In this document: positions 46,725 through 58,930 of the stretch, piece by piece
How positions within the stretch are numbered: the first letter of the stretch is position 1
How the letters are laid out: every line of letters starts with the position of its first letter
Source: Megalopta genalis
Lineage: Eukaryota > Arthropoda > Insecta > Hymenoptera > Halictidae
Reading direction: 5' to 3'
Assembly: GCF_051020955.1 (NCBI RefSeq)
Contig: NC_135013.1
Coordinates: 38,749,087 to 38,813,086 of the forward strand
Length of the DNA: 64,000 nt
Translations under genes and position numbers: made by a program
Notes under the pieces: model-generated
Told to the model about the DNA's origin: nothing
The model's input: the letters and a program-made list of their open reading frames with translations, nothing else
Database searches by the model: none

Positions 46725-46921
46725 GCCATTAAGTCACGCCCACTCAGGACACTTTCGCAAAGCGCGCAAGATAAATTGAGCTCTTTCGTAGGTTTTTCTA
46801 TATCGTTGTTTCACGTGATTTGCGACTAGATACCGCTCCGGAGCAATCACGAACGATGATCGTTGTGTACAGCGCGTTTCCTGCTTCGCGAGAAGCCGGG
46901 GCCATTAAACCACGCCCACTC
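46725..46921 (+). promoter_or_regulatory. Duplicated GCCATTAARYCACGCCCACT module
   Basis: The 20 bp module occurs at 46725 and again at 46901, 176 bp apart. Weaker similarity extends on both sides (TTGCCTGC against TTTCCTGC before it, CGCAAAG after it). It joins a TAAT core to a CACGCCC GC-box-like site. It could be a duplicated regulatory element; function is inferred from motif content only. Confidence 0.35.
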
Positions 46922-49237
46922 GGAGCGTTCTACGCAAAGAGGGCGAAACGGACGCGAAACAGATGAACTTCGATAATCTTCCGATGGCGGCTCGGAAGAA
47001 CGAGAATCTTCTTTTCCAGCTCGCCTCTGTCCACGCGGGCCGTCGATCCTGGAGCAGAAATTACTGCACGCGTTACGGCGATCGTTACGGTGCTCGTTTT
47101 ATTATCTCGCTAACTTTACGACCGTACTGACCTTTTCTTTACTGCGCCGACGATTCGGGGCCTGCGTGCATCCGATCCAGGCAGTTCCTCGCCGCGAAAA
47201 ATCTGGCGTAGAGGTGTCGATCGGGTGGTCCGGGAGCGCGCGACGCGTTGTAATAAAAACGGACGGTAACGGCGACGATTAAGGCAATTTCGCGGGACGG
47301 TATCGCGGCGCGAGCATGATCGGCAAACGTTCCGGTAGGTGGTCCGTCCTCGCCGAGACGCCGCGCCGCGATAAATCGCCGATGAAAATGGACTCGTAAC
47401 GACCCGAACTTTATCTGCCGCGAGGCGTCTTCGCCCGTAAATCGTTCCGCGGCGTCGCGCCGCGCCGCGCCGGCAGTGCTATTGAAAATATTTCACGCGT
47501 ATCCTCCCCGGGCATCGCCCCATAAATAAACGCCGGAAGGAGGCCGAGAACGGCCGAGCGTTGCGACACCGCTTTTGTCGCGACCTGACGCGCCGACTTT
47601 GCCAACAATCACCCGCTAATGATACAATTTAAGAGCGCCGATCTTTGCGCGGGAACGTTCGCTCCGCCGCGAGCGAAAAATTCCGGGCGACAGAGGTGTC
47701 GCAAGCTGATCACGATTCCTCGAACCGTGTCATAGATCTGCGACTTCCGCGATCGACGCGCGATCCCTAAGCGGCCCTCGAGAAGCTTACCGCGGCGGTT
47801 CTCTCTCTTCGATATCGGCTCCAGCTTCTTCGCGAAACGGTCGAGAGATCTCGCGCAAGTTATTTCCGAATTCGCGCTTCGCGAAGGAAAAACGAAAGTC
47901 CCATGTTCTGAGCACGTCTGTCGGATTTCGCAGGCCGTTGTGGACGCCGCTTAACGGCCAGGGAAGCGATTCGATCGGCAAGCTGGATCGGTGATCCAGT
48001 TGAGGCTTCAGCCCGGCGAGCACTCCCATATTAGTCGCGCGACCGGTCTAGGCGTACACACTTTAAGCGACATTCTTACGTACGAAGGCAACGAGAGAGC
48101 GCGTTTCTGCCGCGCGGAAGATGGAAGGAGGCCTGTTCCGCTGTTTCGTCGCGCGGCGCGAGCGTATCGCGCGCGACTAACGTCGCCCCATGGTAATTAA
48201 TCGCGGGCCGCTGTCCGTTTTCGGTTGGAAGAAGTTTCTACTTTTTCATATCCGGAGTTTAATGTCGCGTCAACCATTGAACGGGTTATTAGCGGCTCGA
48301 AGTCGGGTTTATGATTCGTTGTAGAATCGAGTAACGCAAGCCAGTGGCTAATCTCTTGAGAGAGGAATGTCGACGTAGCGATGACACCGGGACTGCGCGT
48401 CTCATTCGAGACGTTGGAAACGGATAATTGGATTGCGAATATAATACAATGATAATTATATCCGTTAGATGATAATAATACTTTTATTTAGCAAATCGAG
48501 TAATAAACTATCGGCGCTCCCGATCGGTAATTTTCTCGAAATTGGAATTTGGATAAATAAGTTATTCATTTGAAATTTGATTAGAAACCTTTATCTGCGT
48601 AATAATAATCTCAATAATCCCGTACTATCCGTCTTTCCCATTGCCGATCTGTTCGACACATAATCTAGTTGTTTGAAAAAAACAATCTCGGTATCCTGAA
48701 ATGTCCTCGTCCGGCCGAGGGTTAATTCCGGTGCCGATTACCCGGGTAATGGCTTGGATCGCCGCGCGAGCTTGTTACTCGCAATTACAGAAAGCCGCGC
48801 GAACGACACGGTCGTCGACCAGCGGTTTTAATTCTCCCGTTCGAACGGAATCCAACGAGTTACGTTTCCTGAACAGGCCCGTAAATACTCGGAAACCAAG
48901 GGGGAGTCTTGAACAAACGAAAGGATAAACGCGGCCGGTGGCTTCTGGTAAAGCGCCGCGGTCCGCCGTGTAAACGGCGCAACCACCGGTACCCTGTTAT
49001 TACCGGAGAGACCCGTTGAGATTCGGGGCCCCGAGATGCGTTACGATTTCATGAATGAATTATTATTAATTACGCAATCCCGTTTATTTTGGTGGCCGCA
49101 GCCGCCGGGACCGCAGTCACTTTCTCCGGCGCGATAATTGGGGAGCGAGCGATCACCGGCCGATACAGCCGGGCTTCGGCTGTAATTACATCGAACGAAT
49201 GCATCGACGACTCCGAGCATCCCGGCCCTTCTACTAC

Positions 49238-49275
49238 CTTCTTCTTCTTCTTCTTCTTCTTCTTCTCCTTCTTCG
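49238..49275. repeat. (TTC)n microsatellite
   Basis: About 38 bp of TTC triplets with one CTCC interruption. Confidence 0.93.
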
Positions 49276-50422
49276 ATCATTGCCGCTGTCCCTCGGCTGT
49301 TTGGCAAACGAGGCAACTTGCGAGAAATTGCGAAAAATTGCGAAACCCAGACGTCGAGCCGATGGGCGGGGCCCAGAGGTCAATAAAATCGAGAACAAAC
49401 AATGTTGGCGCGGGGAGAACGCGCGATGCAGCCAGCGAGACTCGAGGCTTTTTGCTCGGCCGAGTTTCGCAGGTTCTTGTTCATCTTTTTGCCGGCGATT
49501 CTTAATTATGCGCGAGTATCGCGATCGAGAGGATATTCTGACCGCCGACGGGCAAAGACGAAAGGAGACTTGAAAATTCGCGTTGCTTGCATTGGCCAGC
49601 AATCTGCTCCGTTCGAGAAAACAAGGAACAGCTTGTCCAACGACATGTCCTGTTTTTAGACGCTGCGAACTTTTCGGCTTCTCTGCGATCGAATTACAAT
49701 TTCGTGCGTTTCTTTGACCCTTGCGCGAGCAGCCTGAAAGCACAATTCATCGCGAAGCCGAAGAATTCGAGTTGAAGTTTCACATTGAAACTCGATAAAT
49801 CGATGTAACAGCGTCCAAAGAAAAGAACGAGCCGATAGCAAACGCGAACAAAACAGAGATTGAACAACCGGAATGCGAAGCAAAACGAATGGAATAGCTC
49901 GGAGTCTTTTGTAAGCAGAATTTCTTAGCGGTTATTAAAAAAGAAATTCGGCGTGCTGCTGGCTCGCGGAAAAGGAAAAGCTACGAACGGCCAAGAAAAT
50001 AGGAAAAAGGCGGCGCGGTTCCGAGCGGACGAGGAAACAAAGGTGGAGAGAGTCCGGCGTTCACGCTCGCATTCCTCTTCGCACTCTTACCTCTTCCTGC
50101 CGCGATTATTCTACCAATGGACGCCGGTGTCGGCGCGAACGGAGTACGCAGAGTGGCAGCGTCTCGTGCAATCGTAACGGTACCTCATCCACTCCTCGGC
50201 GATCGGCCGATCGCGGGCGCGTATTGGCGAGTGGGATCGCGATCGTTTGCGAGCGCATCGATTGCACAAACGCCACGCTAAAACCGCAGCGTCCAGCCGC
50301 GAGACAAAAATCAGTCCCGCTCGAAATCGACGGGGTCCTCGTTCGCGATGGACCGGCGTCGTTGCGAATTCGTTTCTGCGTCGATGTCGTCGATTTCCCG
50401 AGGAACGAGTCCCGCGAAGGAA

Positions 50423-50463
50423 AGAGAGAGAAAGAGAGAAAAAGAGAGAAAGAGAGGCAGAGA
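50423..50463. repeat. GAGA/AAAG purine repeat
   Basis: AAAGAGAGAG units over about 40 bp. Confidence 0.9.
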
Positions 50464-51149
50464 GATGACTCGTAAAATTTGAAAGCTTACCCGTTGCGAA
50501 ACAGCATCGCCGCAGGAACGGGCCGAGGTCGACGCGCGGTTGATTGAATATGAATCAACGTCAACGCGTCTCGATCGCTCCTCCTACCCCCTCCCCCGGC
50601 TTCCTTCCTTCGACGATAATCATGCTCGAGAACCGACGCACCTGGCAATTATTAGGTTGTTACGTGTCCGATGTCAGATTTTTGCCTGCGACCTCAAACA
50701 GCCATCGCATTTTTAGTAATAGCTTGCGGAACGAAACCGACACGATACACGGTTTCGTACAGGTAGCGCTAATTTTTGTGTTTCTGTTGACGAGACAGGT
50801 GAATTTGTCAGCAATAGCATTCACTCGTTCTGTCGATTCTCTGCCCAGCGATTTTATACACAGTTTTACGAAATATTTCGGGTTGTCGAGAGTCGGACGA
50901 ACGCGAAGAAGATTAGGATACTGCTTCACCGTGTGAACCAGTGCACTTTTTCTCTGTATTAGAAAGATGTTGTTTTCTTCTCTGTTTCCTCACTATTTTT
51001 ATCTGCATTTTTATTCGCATTTTATTCGCATTTTATTGTTTCTTCTTTGAAGTTAGCTGCAGTTCCAAGCGATCAAAACACCTTGGAACAGGTAAATATT
51101 AAATATATTGTTTCTAGTGGATACGTACAATTAGTGAAAAAGAAAATGC

Positions 51150-52600
51150 GATGGAAATACAATTAACAGCAAGAAAGATAAAACAGGAAAAAGTAGAAGA
51201 AACGAAGAAATACAAATTAGAAGCAGAAAGGAGAAAATTGGAAGAAAACTGAAGTACGAAGACTAAAAGAAAAGACGAAAGAAAAACGCAAGAAAAATTT
51301 GTTAGAATAAGTAAAACAGAATTACTTTCACATTAAGATATAATATGTTATGTTGAAATATATTATACGTTAGATTTTATCTGTTATTATATGTTACGTA
51401 GAAATGCGAAATTTTTTAACTTATTTATGAAACGTGTGATATTAAATTTATAAAGTGGCCAAAAATGATATTAAACATGACCAGAACTGGCGTACAAGTT
51501 GCCAGGAACGGTGAAAAATAATGTGCTCGATCTCAAGATTCTTTAAGATGTTGAAAAATTTCTCTCAGTCTTCTGTTAAGCTATTGAATGAGAAATGAAT
51601 CTCGTGGAATAGGGCACAGACAAAAACGATCGGTTCACGCGAAGCACAGGTCGATTTGCTGCGAGACAATATCAGACTGCAATTGATCCGCGATTTTGCT
51701 CGCACCTGACGCTTGGTCCCCGCATCCAACTCGCGAGAGACGAGCTGTGTATAGTAAATTCTTCCTAATTGATGCTCAGATTGTACACAAAAATGGACAA
51801 TTTGAGAAAAGGAGATATGATTATTCGAGTCTTGCGGCTCGTTTTTATAGTTACCGATTATCAACAACTATAAAAACGAGCCGCAAGACTTCAATAATCG
51901 TATCGCCGCTTCCAAAATTGTCCATTTCTGTGTACAATTTGAGCGTCAATTAGGGAGAATTTAGTGTACTCTATCCATTCGAAATCTCCAAGACGAGCGG
52001 GATCAAGCGACGCGCAATTGCGGTCCATTGCAACCGTCGTCGGTTTATTTGCAGATAATTAAAATTGCCGTTTCATCAATATACATATAAATGTGGTGTA
52101 AATAAATGTCATGGAACAATATTGTCGAGAATCTCCGCTGGTCATTAAACAGCTGCCTTCCTTCCTCGCTGACTAGAGTTGAGAATTCTCAACAAAATGC
52201 GTATTTTACTATTTTCGTGTTGCAAGTTCGATATTAAAACTAACGATTTTAATTAATCTATTAAAACTTGTACATTCCTTATGTGATACGAGACTTTAAT
52301 AATAGAACTATCGATCCCTAAACGTGATTAATGTAATATCATTTTATAACAACGACAAGATCGGATTTATTTAAACTTTCTATATTTCTATATTTCTATA
52401 TTTCTACTATTATAATATGCGCTTCAACGAAGCAGTTGACATAGAAATTTCTAACAGAAACATCTTCATGCTACCAGAAATTGTAGAATAAAAAATCAGA
52501 GACCAGTTATTTTTGATTGGTTTGGTAATTCGAGTGCTAAGAATATTTCCGTCAAAATTCCTATTAATCGTTAACGCGGCCGCAGCCGATGCATCTCTCC
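51150..52600 (+). repeat. Ancient dispersed repeat, copy 2, interrupted
   Basis: Blocks matching 60-415 occur in order: near 51176 (AAGATAAAACAGGAAAAAGT), near 51454 (GTGGCCAAAAATGATATTAA), near 52257 (CTATTAAAACTTGTACATTC) and near 52539 (AAGAATATTTCCGTCAAAAT). The spacing is much larger than in copy 1. One cause is the short palindromic element at 51751-51968. Confidence 0.6.
51751..51968. mobile_element. CAGTAAATTC-family palindromic element, copy 4
   Basis: TAGTAAATTCTTCCTAATTG at the left and TTAGGGAGAATTTAGTG at the right, each next to TA. The arms are long (CTTGCGGCTCGTTTTTATAG pairs with CTATAAAAACGAGCCGCAAG) around GATTATCAACAA. About 215 bp, the best-preserved full-length member here. 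Confidence 0.9.
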
Positions 52601-55019
52601 TAATCGAACGAATCCCTCGCCAGAAGTACGCCAAGCGATCAGAAACGTAACTGAACTAATTCTAAAAGAATAAGATAAAGCGACTATCGAATGGCAGATG
52701 ACATAACCGAGATAAGAGCGTTCCGGCCGGAGAGAAAAGTGGAACTTTCGAGAGCGAGCGTAAATGCAAAAGTCGAGTTGCAGTCGCAATTATGGCCGCC
52801 CCACCCATCTTTTTTGACGTGGCGTCGAGGGATCGCCGAAATTGCGGGAAGACTTATCGAGATTGTGAGTTTGCGAAACGTCCCGGGTCATCGGTCGACG
52901 CCCGTCCCGATTTAAGCCCGCGTTCGTCTCGAGCGTTCCTCGGCTCGTAACCCCTTTCGAAACTTTTCACTCGGGCGCGTCGCGCCGCGCCGGTATGATA
53001 CTCTCGGTTAATAGCCTGTTTGATGGCCTGCTGCGCGGAGCATTTATTTATTCGTTTCCTCGCGTAATTGCCACTCGGATCGCTTTTCCATCGATAAACG
53101 TCCGTCCTGCGGCGAACGCGCTAGATTGAGATCGGTGGCACGTCCGAACCGATTTCCCTAATGTTCCGTTCCAGGAAATCGTTCCAATCCGGTCTGTCAT
53201 TTAGCGAGAAAACAACAGAAACGGAATATGCGCGATCATTCTTCGAAGCTCGTTCAAAAAATTCCAAATAGCCGGCAGATCTTTTATAAATCGCAGAAGA
53301 TCCTCGCGAATTCGGCACACCGGAGCCGGATGTGGCGCAGCCCCGTGAAGAGAATCGGCCGATTCGAAAGCGTTTCTCGCCCGAATTCTGTTCGGAACTG
53401 GCCCGTCGGCTCTCACGAACAATCGGTGCTCGATCATCCACGATTATTCCCGCGCCGCGTCGAAATTGCCGCCGTTGAGGAAGGCCAAGAGCCAGGAAGG
53501 AGCACCGTGCCCGTTTTTCGAGCAAGACGTTACCTTCGTGCATTATTTATGGGATCGTATTATACTTTCATGCGGTTATTCCCAATTAACGCGTGTGCCA
53601 GTCCCGGCGTTTAAGGTATCTTTTATGGGAGACAGGTTGCCTCGGAACGAGCGCATTAACGGAGCCTCCATTCGCGGAGATTTTGCTGTCAGCCTTTCCG
53701 CCGCTGAACGGACTCCCTTTTTCTGCAAACCTTGACTCCTTCGTACGAAATAGAGGCCGTGGGAGAAAGTACCTGAATAAAACAATCCACGAATCCGTCG
53801 GCCGAAAAGCAATCCTGGGATCGACGAACGTAAGAATCCGATTTTCCCAAGAGCCGAGAGGCTGCCTGTTCGCGAAACAGGTCTTTCCGAAATCGTGTTC
53901 AGGTACAGGCGAGACGGTGTAAGGAAGGTGCCGCGGCAGCAGGAAGGCGGAGAAACGCGGCTCGCCGAGGAATGTTGAGGAAGGACACGGCCGGCGCAGC
54001 TGCGGAGAGTCGCCGTAGCCTTAGCCGGGCCACGGACCCGGAAAGAGAGCCTCCCATGTTGAACCATAGAAATTTATGGTGGTTCGATGAAGCCGTGGGA
54101 CGTGGGCCGCGTCCGGAACGACGATATCCTTGCTGGCAGTTCACAAATCAGCCGCCCATTGTCGCCTTGGCTCGCTCTTCCCTTCGCCGCGGAGCTGCAC
54201 AAGATACAACTTGGTCGCCCAGTTCCCATTCTTACATCTTACACCTCCGAGCGACGCGTCGCGCGACTGTTCTTTATCTCCTCCGCTGTCCACTCGGCCC
54301 TCTTCTCCGCCGGCGATCGATCCGCCGCGCCGAGCCGAGCCGCGCCGCGTCGCCGCGCCGGTGTAACGCCTTTCCAGGAACGTTCCTCCTTCGATGCCGC
54401 GCGATATTCGCAGCCATCGAGTGGGCAGAATTCCAATCGGCGATCCGTTCGCCGGCCAGGCCAGAATTCTCGTTTCGACTAATTATTTGACTAATGCCCG
54501 ACCGGCCGATGCAGCCGCCGGTATGCAGGTTGCGGTGAGCACGGAACAGTGATAGGATTTTATAAACTGACACGTTTCATAAGCGCATAAACATCTGCGG
54601 TATATTCATCATGTACTAATTTATTAGCTGCTTTTATGGGTTGCTTGTAGTTTGACGTCGTAAACCGCTGATCTCTGATCTTTCGGGGCTCGAGTGTACC
54701 GACTCCCTCGTACCCGACGCTCCGGATCGACGAGAGCCTTAGAGTCGTTAGATAACCGCGCACGCGGTCGAATATCCTCGCATCGAGAACAAGAGCAAGA
54801 CTAATGAATCTACCAGAAGTACACGAAGGGGGAATGGTAGCGGCTCGTTGCCACTGGAACGACGACTGTATCGAGGTATCGGTTCGTTTACGGTTACGAT
54901 TTTCAGGTTCCTCCGGTGTCCACGTGAAACTACATCGATGGACCGCGGAGGGAACACGGCGAGCACGGCGGATTTCCAGCAAATTACGGCTCGTTTACAC
55001 TTGTAAAACACCGAAAGTA

Positions 55020-55165
55020 TCGGAGCGGTACCGGAGCGGAGGCGCGGCAGGTACTCGTATCCCGCGCAACAGGAAACGAGCCATGGGGCTCGTAAAACGG
55101 CGAGTACCGGGCACCGGGCACCGGACTCCCGGCAACGGGCTCCGGTGGCCGGTAATAAGGCAAAA
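55020..55165. repeat. GC-rich minisatellite of ACCGG/GGAGC units
   Basis: Repeated ACCGGGC, ACCGGAG and GGCTCCGG-like units, strongly degenerate. Confidence 0.5.
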
Positions 55166-57999
55166 TCGCGGCTCGGCTGTTGGCCGGTGCCCGAGCCGAA
55201 AAATCGAGATCTATGTGGCGTGGCGAGGCGAGGGACCAGCGTCGGCGCAGCGCCGATCTAATTGCCGACGTGGCCGACGTGGTGCAACGTCTCGGCGTTG
55301 CAGTTGCAGTTGCAACGTGTCCCCTTTTTTTTTCCTCTCTCGGTCTCCCCCTCCCCGCCCCGTCGATCGCCTCTCCCGTTGCACTTTAGCGGCTCTCTTC
55401 GCCGCTATCTGCGTTCACGGTTGAACGGCTGCGGGTGAAAAGTACGCCGGGTATAACATATAATTATTCCAGCAAAATGCCAATTGGTTAATCGTGCATC
55501 CGATATGCCCGGTCGCCGTGTTGACGAACCGCGGCGAAAAATGCCGCGAGCATGACCGGCAACGCTGGGCAACGCCGTAGATCTCCGAGGATCGTTCCGC
55601 GATCGTTTCGGCGACTCCCGGATGGTTAATTGCACGTTCGCGATGATGAATCGCGGCCGGTAACAATGCGGTTGCATTAGCCGCGGCCGGGTGGGAGGAA
55701 TGCCGCGATAAACGCCGCGGTTAATTACTATGGTTGAGATAATTACGTTGTGTAATTGAAGGAGCTGAATGAAACCGGCGGCGTCCCGCGAACATCCGAA
55801 TCCGACGTAGACCGCTTTCGCTCAAGTTCGTCGCGGTCGCAGAAGGACACGAGCACGCGCGCGCGCGTAATCCGGCATTGTTAGAAAGCGAGGTGTTGCT
55901 CAATCGCGAGCAATAAAATTCGTTAGATCGGAGACCGGCGCCGCGGGTCGTCCGAGGCTTTTAGAAGACAGTCGCGAAACGCGGAGGCGCAATAAAACTG
56001 GGACGCGCGTCCGATAATAGCGGCCGGTTCTTCTCCGTTTTCTCTCCTTTGTGGCGGTTCGCCGTGCCCGAAAGCGACCGCGATGCCACGAGATCCATTG
56101 GACGTGTCTTGCGTTCCAGATCTTTACGTAATTCCGAAAAGCGAATCCCGAGGACGGGCCAGCCCCGGCCAGCCGTTCGCTAATTAAGAACTCTGTCGGC
56201 CGGGAGACCCACTGTCGACGAAAAGCCAGATATCTCGGGGTTCACCGGCACACCGGACAGCCAATTACCGTGCCTCATTCCCGGCTCGTAAACTCTTTCC
56301 TCGAGGGGGGTTCCATCGTTTACTTTAATCACTGCCAATTAAAATCGAATCGTCGCGCCGCGGCCACGGATTTTCGCCGACGCGATGGAAACCCGAAATT
56401 GAGATATCCCGGAACGCTCGCAAATTCACGACAACGGGAGACATCGCCGACGCCTGTCGGCTTTAACGGACGGTCTCGCAACATCGCGGTTTATCTCGAT
56501 GCGACGGTTCGGTATCGTCGGAAGGATGAAATTAACATCTGTCGACGAGCTGCGAACGTATTGAAATAACCGTAAGCCTATCCGCGCGTTTCTTCTTCCA
56601 AGGAAGAAACGCCGGCTTTTGCGAAGACTGTCCGGCGTCGGGCGATCCCGGTGAACGGAAGTGCGATCGTTAGCCATTCAGCCGCTTTCAATCGGCCATA
56701 ATTCATCTCCGTTAATCGGCAGCGAGCTCCGCGCGTTCTCCTCCCTTTCGACGGGACGAAGAAACGACCTTCCTCCGGATCGATGCTCTGCCATCGCCGC
56801 GGCAGCCGATCCAGACGCGAAATATCACCGCCACCGCCTCGCTTTCCAAACGGCAGCTGCTCTCCGATCGCTTCTAATGGATCTAGAAATCGGCGCATAA
56901 ATTGGTTCCACCGCGAGCGAACCGTTCCCGATCGATCGCGCTCTACCTTTTTTCAATCTGTCAATCAAACTGGAATAGGTACAATGTGCTCGATGCAACA
57001 TCCGAACCGTTACTCGCGAGCAGCACTTCGGCACTCTTGATCTTGGCTGTTTAGACTTTCGTTCCGGAAAGCTGTTTAACCTATTCTCCTCTGACCTCGA
57101 TTGATTCTATTGTGGCAATCGATGTCCGACGGAGGAACGCCCCTCTTGTTATTAGACAGCAAATCGTTGGTGGCGTCCAATCGGCTCGTGCGAAGTCGTG
57201 ACAAAGGTAGGTAACAGAGGTAGCCGCGCGCGCGGACTTTGCGTACGTTTATTTAACACTCCTGACTGCCGCGTCACTTATTTATGGATAGCGGAGTTAA
57301 TTGCTCGGATTTGAAAATAAATTTACACGCTGATCTATTATGTCATCCCAATTCTATCAGGATCCTCGGAACGTAAGAATATTGAAAGTTCAATCGACGT
57401 CGTGCAATTCAATTCGCTTCGTCTGTTGAAGATTCATTGCTAATGAAACGAAAGAATTTATTTATTATTATTTAGTTATCTCAGAAAAAGAAATATCGGC
57501 GTCTAGAACGGACTTTTTCTAAATGGGCTTGGCGGTGAATGTGTTAATTTTTTCATTTTGATCTGGCCGAACAAAATGCTTCAATTTGATGCAATTTTTG
57601 AGACGTTGGCACGACAGTCGAACCGATAAATCGTTACGGAAGAAAGACAAGTAGGTGCAGCCGCATGAAAATGTCATTTGCTATCGAATCGCGAAACGAA
57701 ACGTCGCGAGATGTGTTATCGGCGACGAATAGAAGATTGGCGCGGGACAAAGCCGATGCGTTGCAGCTCGAACCGCGGCCTCCTCGGCGCAGCGTGTTCG
57801 CATAGTGTGCTGCACTCGGTCGGTCCAGCGCAGCGCGCGGATCGGTGCGACGAGGCGTGTTTCGTGTGCGTGCACCTTCGGCGATGATCGGCTCTCTTTC
57901 TCTCGCCGGCAGTGTTCTCCTCTTCTCCTCGTCTGGCCGCGCTCACGGTGAAAGTGAGCGCATTCCATGGCCACCGCGACCACGCCCGACCAACACACT

Positions 58000-58130
58000 C
58001 TCGCCCGGTCGCTCGCTCGCTCGCTCGCGCGTTCTCTCGCGAAAGAGATCAGCGAGAACGTGGCCGACCGGAGCGGATCGGAGCGGAGCAGAGCGGAGCC
58101 GAACCGATCCGATCCGATCCAAACCGCGCG
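58000..58130. repeat. GCTCG and GGAGC pentamer tracts
   Basis: GCTCG units at about 58009-58030, then GGATC/GGAGC units at 58073-58115 and GATCC units to 58125. Confidence 0.8.
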
Positions 58131-58930
58131 AGAGCGCGAGAGAGGAGAGCTGCGCGCTCGTGTGCGTTTATAGTTGTGCCCGTGCCTATGCCAACTCCGC
58201 TCGTCGTCGTCGTCGTGCCGTGGTGCCGTGCCATGCCATGCCGCGGTGATCGTCGGTAGGAAATTCTCCTTAGGCGCGATAGTGCTGGTTCGCCGGTTGC
58301 TCCACGCTCCATCGGGGTCCAGGACGGGTTTCCTATTTGCGCCAAGACCACCTAGGCGAGACGCGTTTAGGCGGCGGACCTCATCCAGTTCACCGCCGCT
58401 CCGCGCCACGCCGCAACGATATATTATTTCCCTCTTTTCCAGCAGTTGCCGCGGACACTACGTCCTCTCCCGTAGCCTGCATCCTTCTGCTCCTGCTTTG
58501 CCACTGGCTTCGCGATCCTCGCCTGTCGTAAACACCGAAAACCGATCGGCGGCTGTTCCATCGGATTTACATCTTTACGGTCTGCCACGTTCCCTTCGTT
58601 CGGCATTTGCGATCGAAGTATTCGCGATTCCGAGAGACCTTGCAGTCGAAACACTGTTCTGTCAGAGCTACTTGCATCCAAATTCTATCTCAAATTACCT
58701 TCGCCATTGCATTATTCAGTCCGGTTCGATTAACATTGATCTCGGCGAAGCGAGTTTCGAACGTGTTGAATGGCTCCGGCAACGGTCGCGTGATAAAACC
58801 GTGAAAACCGCCCGTTATTCGAGGATTTAACCTACCCAGCCCTAAAAGTACTTAACGTGTGTTGCTTTATAGGAACGACAAAATTCAATTTATTGTGATC
58901 AATTTAGATAATTTATTCGATCGGTTTCTA

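Larger units (their letters stand above)
46922..51149. other. Unassigned, mostly GC-rich sequence
   Basis: A CGCCG pentamer run is at 47455-47475, a TTC tract at 49238-49275 and a GAGA/AAAG tract at 50423-50463. 48430-48680 and 50940-51149 are AT-rich. Open frames on opposing strands (49089-49743) are shaped by the TTC tract. Nothing else is recognised. Confidence 0.5.
52601..58930. other. Unassigned, mostly GC-rich sequence
   Basis: CGAGC/CGCGC pentamers are at 54320-54360, ACCGGGC-type minisatellite sequence at 55020-55165, a pyrimidine run at 55320-55360, GCTCG and GGAGC pentamers at 58000-58130. Long frames (54804-55424, 57681-58409, 58174-58830) face open frames on the opposite strand and contain no recognisable domain. 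57300-57620 is AT-rich with a solo TTAA-type end at 57524-57546. Confidence 0.5.

Noticed and set aside
57681..58830. 242-codon minus and 218-codon plus frames
   Set aside because: They are opposed to each other and dominated by GGAGC/GCTCG repeats.
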